NCBI GenBank assembly: GCA_041485845.1
Contig: JBGPKH010000363.1
Location: 1-8,897, forward strand
Origin: OMOG01 sp041485845
GTDB taxonomy: Bacteria > Acidobacteriota > Terriglobia > Bryobacterales > Bryobacteraceae
DNA: 8,897 nt
Reading direction: 5' to 3'
Numbering within the stretch: the first letter of the stretch is position 1; every line of letters starts with the position of its first letter. Shown one piece after another: positions 1 to 5,872 of this stretch. The notes under the pieces were generated by a model. It was not told where the DNA came from. It saw only the letters and a program-made list of their open reading frames with translations, and ran no database searches. Position numbers and translations under genes: made by a program.

Positions 1-164
1 AGGGCATGAAGACGCGGCCGGTGCGGGCTGGGTATTTTCGCCGGTTCTTCGCCGCGTCTTCAACCGGGGTCCCGATGGGCCGCGGCGGCCCACCAAAGGG
101 CATGAAGACGCGGCCGGTGCGGGTCGGGTATTTTCGCCGGTTCTTCGCCGCGTCTTCAACCGGG
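1..164. repeat. Two direct copies of a 68-bp palindromic intergenic repeat
   Basis: Positions 1-68 and 97-164 are identical except for two adjacent bases (28-29 CT against 124-125 TC). Each copy has a perfect 11-bp inverted pair, GAAGACGCGGC with GCCGCGTCTTC, at 8-18/51-61 and at 104-114/147-157. Each also has a competing 6-bp pair, CCGGTT with AACCGG, at 41-46/62-67 and 137-142/158-163. The 28-bp spacer (69-96) holds its own palindrome. The copies lie just beyond the stop codon of the SDR gene. The period is 96 bp and the window begins at the repeat edge, so more copies may lie to the left. No T-run follows the stem in either direction, so a classical intrinsic terminator is not supported. 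A dispersed REP-like family is the best guess. Confidence 0.85.
76..92. repeat. 17-bp palindrome between the two 68-bp repeats
   Basis: TGGGCCGC and GCGGCCCA form perfect 8-bp arms around a single central G. The palindrome sits in the middle of the spacer between the two long repeat copies, so it is probably part of the same repeat unit. No protein-binding role can be read from it. Confidence 0.7.
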
Positions 165-179
165 CGGTTTTCGGAACGG

Positions 180-956
180 CTAGATCGTCATCGAGAGAAA
201 ACCGCCGTCCACGCGCAGGACCGTACCGGTCACGAAGGATGCCGCGCGGCGCGACGCGAGATACACGGTGGCGCCGACCAGTTCCTCGGCTTCGCCGAAG
301 CGCTTCATCGGCGTGTGTCCAATGATACTGGCGACGCGTTCCGCGGTGAGCAGTTTGCGGTTCTGTTCCGCCGGAAAAAAACCGGGCAGGATGGCGTTCA
401 CGCGAATGTTGTGGGGAGCCAGCTCGCGCGCCAGGAAGAGGGTGATCTGGTTGACCCCGGCCTTGGCGACCCCATAGGTGAAAACCCGCGAGAGCGGCGG
501 GCCGGACGATGCCGAGGTGACGTTGATGATGGAGCCGCCGCGGCCCGCATCCACCATGGCCTTGCCGAAAACCTGGCACGCCAGGAAAACGCCCTTCAGG
601 TCGATATCGAGAATGCGGTGCCACTCCTCTTCGCCGATTTCGAAAAACGGCGTGGCCGAGTTCACGCCCGCCGCGTTAATCAGAATGTCCACCTGGCCGA
701 AGCGCTGGAGCACCGTATCGAGCGTTCTCTGAAGATCGGTCTTGCTGGTGGCGTCGCACTGGATGCCGATCGCCTGCCCGCCCTGCGCTACGATGGCTTG
801 CGCGCGCACGCCGGCGTGCTCCTGGGTGCGTCCCACGATGGCGATGCGCGCTCCCGCCTGCGCCAGGCCGGTGGCCATCGCCCCGGCGAGTACTCCGCCG
901 CCGCCAATCACGACTGCTACTTCGTTATCTAAAGAAAAAAGTCCGTCTGCCGGCAT
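180..956 (-). CDS. SDR-family oxidoreductase, D-mannonate oxidoreductase-like
   Basis: This 258-residue classical short-chain dehydrogenase is a cytosolic NAD(P)-dependent oxidoreductase. The Rossmann motif GGGGVLAG lies at residues 18-25, NAAG at 94-97, the probable catalytic Ser at 148, and the YxxxK pair is Y161/K165. The C-terminal part contains PGFF, EQNR, HTPMKRFGEAEEL and FVTGTVLRVDGGF. These match, from memory, the SDR group annotated as D-mannonate oxidoreductase (fructuronate reductase); gluconate 5-dehydrogenase-like enzymes are the nearest alternative. The substrate is therefore inferred, and no uronate pathway genes are nearby. The Asn of the usual NLKG segment is Asp119 (DLKG). 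The start gives the normal N-terminus for the family, but no Shine-Dalgarno sequence precedes it. It diverges from the membrane-protein gene with only 17 nt between start codons. Two palindromic repeats lie beyond its stop. Confidence 0.88.
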   Translation of the reverse strand: MPADGLFSLDNEVAVVIGGGGVLAGAMATGLAQAGARIAIVGRTQEHAGVRAQAIVAQGGQAIGIQCDATSKTDLQRTLDTVLQRFGQVDILINAAGVNSATPFFEIGEEEWHRILDIDLKGVFLACQVFGKAMVDAGRGGSIINVTSASSGPPLSRVFTYGVAKAGVNQITLFLARELAPHNIRVNAILPGFFPAEQNRKLLTAERVASIIGHTPMKRFGEAEELVGATVYLASRRAASFVTGTVLRVDGGFLSMTI

Positions 957-973
957 GTTTGAATGGTAACAAC

Positions 974-1582
974 ATGGAGAAACTGACTGCGCTTGCCGTA
1001 ACCGCCATCACCGATTTCGTCCTGGCGGGCGAAGTGTTGTTCCTGGCCGGGTTGATGGCCGGAATCAGGAAGGCGCGGTTTTCCGCCGCCTGGTACTGGG
1101 CGGGGACCATGCTGCTGCTCGGCCTGGGCGCGTTGCTGGGGGGCATCGACCACGGATTCTTCGGGCCTGCCGGCCTGCCGCGCTACTTCATTCAGCGCGC
1201 CAACTGGATCGTGCTGGGCGGCATGACGTTCTGCCTGCTGATGGCCACGGCCAAGCAGTTTTTTTCTCCCGCGATCGAACGCGTGTTTCTGATCGCCGGG
1301 ATCATCCAGTTCACGGCCGATACGATGGCCGTCCTGACGATCGATAGCTTCCTGGACGTCATTCTGAATTACTTGCCGGTGATCGTTCTGCTGCTGGTCA
1401 TGAGCTGCATCGGAGGATCGTGGCACATGATCGCCGGGATTGTGATTCAGTTTGCTGCGTCCGCCATCCAGGCGATCGGCGTGGATGCGCTCAGCCCGCT
1501 CGACCACAATGGGCTTTACCATGTGGTGTCGATGGTGAGCGTGGTGCTCTTGTATCTCGGCGGGCGGCGGCTGAAGACGTAA
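974..1582 (+). CDS. Seven-helix integral membrane protein of unknown function
   Basis: The protein has 202 residues if it starts at the ATG at 974. A TTG at 959 is in frame but would add only five polar residues. Neither has a clear ribosome binding site. Hydrophobic segments lie near residues 5-29, 38-57, 78-94, 103-121, 126-147, 150-169 and 181-197, giving about seven membrane helices with no signal peptide or soluble domain. Polar residues that stand out in or beside helices are D59/H60 (GGIDHGF), D116 (TAD), H151, and H178/H183 (DHNGLYH). I do not recognise a characterised family; the GG-xxHG and HNxLYH pattern recalls uncharacterised bacterial membrane proteins (DUF6962-like, from memory). 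The gene faces the radical SAM gene tail to tail, 2 nt apart. A five-codon reading frame MFEW-stop (955-969) ends four bases before the start; its meaning is unclear. Confidence 0.75.
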   Translation: MEKLTALAVTAITDFVLAGEVLFLAGLMAGIRKARFSAAWYWAGTMLLLGLGALLGGIDHGFFGPAGLPRYFIQRANWIVLGGMTFCLLMATAKQFFSPAIERVFLIAGIIQFTADTMAVLTIDSFLDVILNYLPVIVLLLVMSCIGGSWHMIAGIVIQFAASAIQAIGVDALSPLDHNGLYHVVSMVSVVLLYLGGRRLKT

Positions 1583-1584
1583 GT

Positions 1585-2652
1585 TCAGCCCACCACGGCT
1601 TCGGCCAAATGAGGTTGATAGGTGCAGCGCGGGTCTTCGGCCAGGAAGTCCCCGGTGAGAGCGTAAGCCCGCGAGCGCGACCCGCCGCAGATCTTCTGGT
1701 ATTCGCAGATGCCGCACTTGCCTTCGCGCTGGGTGGTATCGCGCAGGGTGCGGAACAGATCGGAGTTCCGGTAGACGTCGGTGAGCGAGTCCTGGAGCAC
1801 GTTGCCGCCGGTTAGTGGCAGGAATCCGCTGGGGAAGATCTCGCCTTGGTGAGAGACGAACACGAAGCCCTTGCCGTCGCTCACTCCCGCCGTGCGCCAC
1901 GCCACGCCCTTGGCGTTTTCGTTTTCGGTGACGCCGTGCTCGGCCTTGATGCGCTGCGCCACGTAGCGGCGATAGTGCATGGCCTCGGTCGTTTTGACTC
2001 CGAATGGAGCGGTCTTCGAGAGGTCGTACATGAACTCGAAGACCTGCTCGTATTCGGAGGCTGCGAGGTCGTCACGCTCGGCCGCGCGGCCGGTCACGAT
2101 GAGGAAGAACAGGCTCCACATGCGGGTTCGTACTTCTTTGGCAATCTCGGCCACCTCCGGCAGGCGGGCCATGTTGCGCTGCGTGACGGTGGTCTGAAGC
2201 TGGGTATCGAGGCCGATGTCGCGGGCGTACCGCAAAGCGAACATGGCGCGCTCGAAGGTGCCCGGGATGCCGCGGAAATCGTCGTGCGAGGCGGCATCGG
2301 GCCCGTCGAGGCTGATGGCCATGCGGGTGATGCCGGCGGCTTTGAAGCCCGCTATCGCTTCGGCGGTCAGCAGGGGGGTGGCGCTCGGTGTGACGTTGGT
2401 GCGCAGGCCGATCTTGACCGCGTAGCGGATCAGGTCGTAGAGGTCGGGGCGCTTCAGGGGGTCGCCGCCGGTGAAGACCATGAGGGGCTCGCCGAAGGAG
2501 CGGATTTCATCGAGCAGGCGATAGCCTTGTTCGGTAGTCAGCTCGTTGGGGTTCCGCTCCGGTTGGGCGGAGGCCCGGCAATGCACGCAGGCCAGGTCGC
2601 AGGCCTGAGTTACTTCCCAGATCACCAGCATCGGGGCTTGGTCGAAGTTCAT
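1585..2652 (-). CDS. Radical SAM/SPASM protein, NirJ/AhbD-like (TIGR04053-like)
   Basis: This 355-residue radical SAM enzyme should bind a [4Fe-4S] cluster and cleave S-adenosylmethionine. The cluster motif CxxxCxxC is C18, C22, C25 (CDLACVHC). TGGDPLKRPDL at 61-71 is the SAM-binding GGE-type strand, and SLDGPD at 114-119 is typical of SPASM relatives. The C-terminal tail has C313, C316, C322 and C343 (CGICEYQKICGGSRSRAYALTG), enough for one auxiliary cluster. The SPASM Cys expected near residues 260-280 is absent. The tail fits, from memory, the uncharacterised TIGR04053 family, related to the haem biosynthesis enzymes NirJ and AhbD; a role in tetrapyrrole or peptide modification is inference. 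No haem genes or convincing precursor peptide lie beside it. A strong AGGAGGA eight bases before the ATG fixes the start. Its upstream region carries a 25-bp tandem repeat. Confidence 0.88.
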   Translation of the reverse strand: MNFDQAPMLVIWEVTQACDLACVHCRASAQPERNPNELTTEQGYRLLDEIRSFGEPLMVFTGGDPLKRPDLYDLIRYAVKIGLRTNVTPSATPLLTAEAIAGFKAAGITRMAISLDGPDAASHDDFRGIPGTFERAMFALRYARDIGLDTQLQTTVTQRNMARLPEVAEIAKEVRTRMWSLFFLIVTGRAAERDDLAASEYEQVFEFMYDLSKTAPFGVKTTEAMHYRRYVAQRIKAEHGVTENENAKGVAWRTAGVSDGKGFVFVSHQGEIFPSGFLPLTGGNVLQDSLTDVYRNSDLFRTLRDTTQREGKCGICEYQKICGGSRSRAYALTGDFLAEDPRCTYQPHLAEAVVG

Positions 2653-2660
2653 TTCGTGAC

Positions 2661-2667
2661 TCCTCCT
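2661..2667 (-). promoter_or_regulatory. Shine-Dalgarno site of the radical SAM gene
   Basis: The minus strand reads AGGAGGA, followed by eight bases and the ATG at 2652. It is the only strong ribosome binding site I see in the window, and it supports the chosen start. Confidence 0.8.
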
Positions 2668-2685
2668 GCAACACCGCTCCCTTTG

Positions 2686-2769
2686 GTTGCGGCTCGGAAA
2701 CGCTTGCTGAGCCGCGACTCGGAAACCCTTGCTGAGCCGCGACTCGGAAACCCTTGCTGAGCCGCGACC
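2686..2769. repeat. 25-bp tandem repeat in the radical SAM upstream region
   Basis: Two identical 25-bp units lie at 2703-2727 and 2728-2752, each beginning CTTGCTGAGCCGCGACTCGG. A 17-base partial third copy is at 2753-2769 and a degenerate partial copy at 2686-2702 (13 of 17 bases match). The period is not a multiple of three, so a reading frame through it does not yield a repeated peptide. It sits 34-117 bases upstream of the radical SAM start and therefore probably lies in its leader or promoter. CGGCTC at 2690-2695 pairs with GAGCCG at 2709-2714, so the transcript could fold. Confidence 0.85.
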
Positions 2770-2785
2770 GGAGCGGTCTTGCCCG

Positions 2786-2868
2786 CTGCATTAGACGAAA
2801 CTGAGTTGCATTTCACGTGCCACTTAGAATCGAAGCAAAATACAACACTTATCGCTCTGCATCTCCAG
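2786..2868. promoter_or_regulatory. AT-richer divergent promoter region (candidate)
   Basis: This is the most AT-rich part of the 295-nt gap between the divergent radical SAM and tmk genes, so both promoters are expected here. On the plus strand TAGAAT (2825-2830) resembles a -10 box but has no well-spaced -35. On the minus strand TTGCTT and TGAAAT are 17 bases apart, a weak match. A CACGTG palindrome is at 2814-2819. None of these is strong enough to call individually. Confidence 0.3.
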
Positions 2869-2871
2869 CAT

Positions 2872-2887
2872 TGGGGCAAATGCCCCA
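2872..2887. repeat. Short perfect hairpin upstream of tmk
   Basis: TGGGGCA and TGCCCCA form a perfect 7-bp inverted pair separated by AA, about 60 bases before the tmk start. A realistic RNA fold would be a six-pair stem with a four-base loop. No T-run follows, so it is not a clear terminator. It may be a leader structure or part of the local repeat material. Confidence 0.5.
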
Positions 2888-2947
2888 GCGGGGCGGGGGA
2901 AACCGGCGGCAAGACCGCCAGCGCTACGGCTACAATGTGGGTTCAGC

Positions 2948-3583
2948 GTGAAACCAGGTTTATTCATCACCTTCGAGGGCATGGACGGGTCCGGCAAGAC
3001 CACGCAAATGCACCGGCTGGCCGACCGGCTGCGCGCCCAGGGCCGCACCGTGCTCGAGACCGTGGAACCGGGCGGTCCGCCCATCGCCGTGAAAATAAGG
3101 CGGATCCTGCTGGATTCGGCCAACCAGGAGCTTAGTCCCACGACCGAGTTGCTCCTCTATTTCGCCTCCCGCGCGCAGAATGTGGACGAGTGGATTCTGC
3201 CCGCGCTGGGCCGCGGCGAGGTCGTGCTCAGCGACCGCTTCACCGATTCGTCGCTGGTCTATCAGGGCTGCGGCCGGTCGCTCGGCGCCGAAGCCGTTAT
3301 GGCGATCGACCGCATCGCCTGCCGGGGATTGAAGCCGGACCTGACGATCCTGGTGGACGTGGACGCCGAATCGAGCCTGGCCCGCGCCCGCGCCCGCAAC
3401 GTCGCCGAACCGCACTGCGAGACCCGCATGGACGACCAGTCGATCGAGTTCCACCGCAAGGTCTACGACGCCTACCACGCACTTGCCGAGCGCGAGCCGG
3501 ACCGGGTCAAGGTGGTCAACGGGCGCGCCGGAATCGACGCCATCGAGCTGGAAGTGTGGAGCATCGTGAGCGCCTATGTTTGA
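2948..3583 (+). CDS. tmk: Thymidylate kinase
   Basis: This 211-residue cytosolic kinase phosphorylates dTMP to dTDP with ATP, supplying dTTP for DNA synthesis. The P-loop GMDGSGKT is at residues 11-18 (K17), preceded by the family strand FITFE. EPGGPP is at 40-45, the DRF motif at 96-98 followed by SSLVYQG, and an Arg-rich LID-like stretch (ARARARN) at 145-151. Arg in the LID rather than in the P-loop fits the bacterial type II enzymes. The residue before EPGG is Val39, where REPGG is usual. Length is normal for the family. The start is GTG, because the family N-terminus begins right there and no in-frame ATG is upstream; the ribosome site is weak. Its last eight bases overlap the start of holB, indicating a two-gene operon. 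Confidence 0.95.
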   Translation: MKPGLFITFEGMDGSGKTTQMHRLADRLRAQGRTVLETVEPGGPPIAVKIRRILLDSANQELSPTTELLLYFASRAQNVDEWILPALGRGEVVLSDRFTDSSLVYQGCGRSLGAEAVMAIDRIACRGLKPDLTILVDVDAESSLARARARNVAEPHCETRMDDQSIEFHRKVYDAYHALAEREPDRVKVVNGRAGIDAIELEVWSIVSAYV

Positions 3584-4601
3584 CGACTTCTGGGGCAACC
3601 CCAACGTGACCCAGGCACTGGAGCAGATGCTGTCGCAGGGGCGCCTGGCGCAGACGCTGCTCTTCTCGGGTCCGGAGGGCGTGGGGAAAGCGACGCTGGC
3701 ACGACGCCTGGGCGGGCGCCTGCTGGGCCGTGCCGAGCGCATCGAGCAGGACGATCTCAGCCTGCCGCACAACCTGGAAACGCTCGTGGCGCACGAAAAG
3801 CTGACAGCCGACAAGCGCAATGACGATCCGCTGATGTTCGCCAGCCACCCGGACTTCGTCACCTTCCCGCCCGATGGGCCGTTGCGCCAGATCTCGATCC
3901 AGCAGACCCGTATGCTCAAGGACCTGGCCCAGTTTGCGCCGCACAAAGGGAGCCGGCGCGTCTTCCTGATCGATCACGTGGACCGCGCCAACGACCAGGC
4001 CGCGAACTCGCTGCTCAAGACGCTGGAGGAGCCGCCCGACCACCTGGTCCTCATCATGACGGCCGAGAACGCCTACGACCTGCTGCCCACCATCCGCTCG
4101 CGCGCCGTGCCGTTCCACTTCACGCCGCTTTCGCGCGAGGAGATGCGGGAATTCGTCGGCGCCCGCGCGCTCGACCAGCCGGAGCGCCGCATCGCGCTGG
4201 CGGCGGGCAGCCCGGGGCTGGCCGTCTCCATCGATCTCGAGGCTTACGACAAACGCCGCGCGGCGATGCTGGCGCTGTTGAAGGTGGCGGCCGGCGTGGC
4301 GCCGTTCGGCTCGTGGGTGCTGGTTTCGGAGGCCATCGGCCGCAGCAAGAGCGAGAAGCTCGATCTGTACCTGAAAGTGCTCTACGAGCTGCTGCGCGAC
4401 CTGCTGCTGTTGCACCAGGGGACCGGCGAGATTCGCAATCAGGACATTCGCGGCGATCTGGAGGCTCTCGCCGGCAAGCTCGAGTTCGCGTGGATCCGCA
4501 AGGCGGTGGTGCGGGTGGACGAGATCGCGCAGTTCGTGCGGCGGAATATACAGAAAACCATCGCGCTGGACTCGCTAATTATCGAGCTGCGCGCAGCGTG
4601 A
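3576..4601 (+). CDS. holB: DNA polymerase III subunit delta-prime (clamp loader)
   Basis: The protein has 341 residues and is an AAA+ subunit of the clamp-loader complex that places the sliding clamp on primed DNA. The Walker A-like GPEGVGKAT is at residues 32-40 and the Walker B-like VFLIDHVD at 129-136. ANSLLKTLEEPP at 143-154 is the hallmark of the gamma/tau/delta-prime family, and TIRSRAVPF at 172-180 holds the sensor-1/SRC-type segment with Ala in place of Cys. HPDF at 91-94 normally follows a four-Cys zinc module, but this protein contains no cysteine at all. Pairing with tmk is the common bacterial arrangement and supports holB over dnaX; the single copy of the AAA+ core with no tau tail also fits. 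The ATG overlaps the tmk stop region by eight bases. Its last 27 bases overlap the end of aroA on the other strand. Confidence 0.92.
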   Translation: MFDDFWGNPNVTQALEQMLSQGRLAQTLLFSGPEGVGKATLARRLGGRLLGRAERIEQDDLSLPHNLETLVAHEKLTADKRNDDPLMFASHPDFVTFPPDGPLRQISIQQTRMLKDLAQFAPHKGSRRVFLIDHVDRANDQAANSLLKTLEEPPDHLVLIMTAENAYDLLPTIRSRAVPFHFTPLSREEMREFVGARALDQPERRIALAAGSPGLAVSIDLEAYDKRRAAMLALLKVAAGVAPFGSWVLVSEAIGRSKSEKLDLYLKVLYELLRDLLLLHQGTGEIRNQDIRGDLEALAGKLEFAWIRKAVVRVDEIAQFVRRNIQKTIALDSLIIELRAA

Positions 4602-5864
4602 CAGCGTTTCCCAGAACTCGGGAAAGGAGACCGACGCCGCTTCGGCGCCGTGGATGACCGAGTCGCCATCGGCGCGCAGTGCGGCTACCGCGAAGGCCAT
4701 GGCGATGCGGTGATCGCCGAAGGAATCGAATTCGGCCGCACAGAATTTCTGGCGGCCGGGGACCACCAGCCCATCGGGCAGTTCTTCGGCCGCGACGCCC
4801 ATGCGGCGCAGGTTGTCCACCACGGTGCGGATGCGGTCGGTTTCCTTGACGCGCAACTCGGCGGCGTCCTTGACGGTGAGCCCTTCCTCGGTCGCGGCTC
4901 CGAGAACCGCCAGCACGGGGATCTCGTCGATCAACGCGGCGGTGAGTCCCTGGTCGATGATGCCCCCGCGCAGCGTGGAATGCTCCACCACGATCTCGCC
5001 CACCAGTTCGCCGTTGCGGCTTTCGAGATCGGGAATGCGGATCTTCGCGCCCATGCCGATCAGGAAATCGAGCAGCGCCGAGCGCGTGGGATTCAGTCCC
5101 ACGCCGCGGATGGAAAGTCGGGATCCCGGCACGAGCAGCGCGGCCACTAGGAAGAAGGCGGCGGAAGAGAGGTCGGAGGGAACGGACAGATCGCGTCCGG
5201 TGAGGTGCGGGCGGCCGGCGAGTGAGATAGTCTGGCGGTTGATCGTAAGGTCCGCGCCGAATTCGCGCAGGGCGATTTCGGTGTGGTCGCGCGACTGCAC
5301 GGGCTCAGTCACCGAGGTTTCGCCGTCGGCGAACAGTCCGGCGAAGAGCACGCAGGTCTTCACCTGGGCGCTGGGAACCGGCAGTTCGTAGTGAACGGGA
5401 TGCAGCCGGGCGCCTTCGATTTCGAGCGGCGGAAACTTGTCTTCGCGCGCGCGGATCTGCGCGCCCATCTGCGACAGCGGTTGCATGATGCGCTGCATGG
5501 GGCGGCGCGAAAGCGATTCGTCGCCGAAGATGCGGGTGGAAAACGGCTGTCCGGCGAGGATGCCCGACAACATCCGAATGGTGGACCCGGAATTTCCCGC
5601 ATCGAGGCCGGCGGCCGGCCGGCGGAGACCGTCGAGGCCCTGGCCGTGAATGACGAACTCGGCGCCGGAGCCTTCGACCTCGATGCCCAGCGCGCGCACG
5701 CACCCGAGCGTGGAGTGGCAGTCGGCGCCGGTGGAGTAGTTGGCGATGCGGGTGTCGCCTTCGGCGATGGCCGCGATCATGGCGTAACGGTGGGAGATGG
5801 ACTTGTCGCCAGGCAGGGCGATCGAGCCGGAGAGAGGGGGGGCGGGGGAGATGCGTTTTTGCAT
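4575..5864 (-). CDS. aroA: 3-phosphoshikimate 1-carboxyvinyltransferase (EPSP synthase)
   Basis: The 429-residue cytosolic enzyme joins phosphoenolpyruvate to shikimate-3-phosphate, the sixth step of the shikimate pathway to aromatic amino acids. Visible motifs are PGDKSISHR at 18-26 (K21, S22, R26), DAGNSGSTIRM at 88-98, SAQVK at 165-169, LIDEIPVLAV at 311-320 with catalytic D313, KETDR at 340-344 (E341, R344), and GDHRIAMA at 383-390 (R386). GNSGST, as in Bacillus-type enzymes, suggests class II, which is inference. Length is typical. I chose the ATG at 5864; an upstream in-frame ATG at 5906 would add 14 non-family residues and overlap the kinase gene. Only eight bases separate it from the kinase stop on the same strand, so the two are probably cotranscribed. 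No strong ribosome site is present. Confidence 0.96.
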   Translation of the reverse strand: MQKRISPAPPLSGSIALPGDKSISHRYAMIAAIAEGDTRIANYSTGADCHSTLGCVRALGIEVEGSGAEFVIHGQGLDGLRRPAAGLDAGNSGSTIRMLSGILAGQPFSTRIFGDESLSRRPMQRIMQPLSQMGAQIRAREDKFPPLEIEGARLHPVHYELPVPSAQVKTCVLFAGLFADGETSVTEPVQSRDHTEIALREFGADLTINRQTISLAGRPHLTGRDLSVPSDLSSAAFFLVAALLVPGSRLSIRGVGLNPTRSALLDFLIGMGAKIRIPDLESRNGELVGEIVVEHSTLRGGIIDQGLTAALIDEIPVLAVLGAATEEGLTVKDAAELRVKETDRIRTVVDNLRRMGVAAEELPDGLVVPGRQKFCAAEFDSFGDHRIAMAFAVAALRADGDSVIHGAEAASVSFPEFWETLSRCAQLDN

Positions 5865-5872
5865 GTGGGCTG

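Larger units (their letters stand above)
2773..2918. repeat. 11-bp inverted repeat framing a 124-bp segment
   Basis: GCGGTCTTGCC at 2773-2783 is the exact reverse complement of GGCAAGACCGC at 2908-2918. The enclosed 124 bases include an AT-richer patch unlike the surrounding sequence. The arrangement could be the two ends of a small non-coding element, or two independent members of a dispersed intergenic repeat. No target-site duplication was established. Confidence 0.5.

Noticed and set aside
8..61. Intrinsic terminator for the SDR gene in the palindromic repeat
   Set aside because: The stem is strong but the loop is over 30 bases and no T-run follows on the minus strand.
6..932. Long open frame (308 codons) on the plus strand across the SDR gene, starting with a repeated MKTRPVR peptide
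   Set aside because: It is antisense to a clear SDR gene, has no recognisable domain, and its repeated start comes from the palindromic DNA repeat.
929..1900. 323-codon minus-strand frame spanning the membrane-protein gene and the radical SAM 3' end
   Set aside because: Composition is Arg/His/Gln-rich as expected for a GC-rich shadow frame, and it overlaps two better supported genes.
2686..2769. CRISPR array
   Set aside because: The units are directly abutting tandem copies with no variable spacers, and no cas genes are present.
2507..2791. Minus-strand frame through the 25-bp repeat as a radical SAM precursor peptide
   Set aside because: The 25-bp period shifts frame each unit, the peptide has no Cys or leader-like features, and it runs into the radical SAM coding region in another frame.
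2960..4415. Long minus-strand frames opposite tmk and holB
   Set aside because: They are shadows of two well recognised genes, with no domain content.
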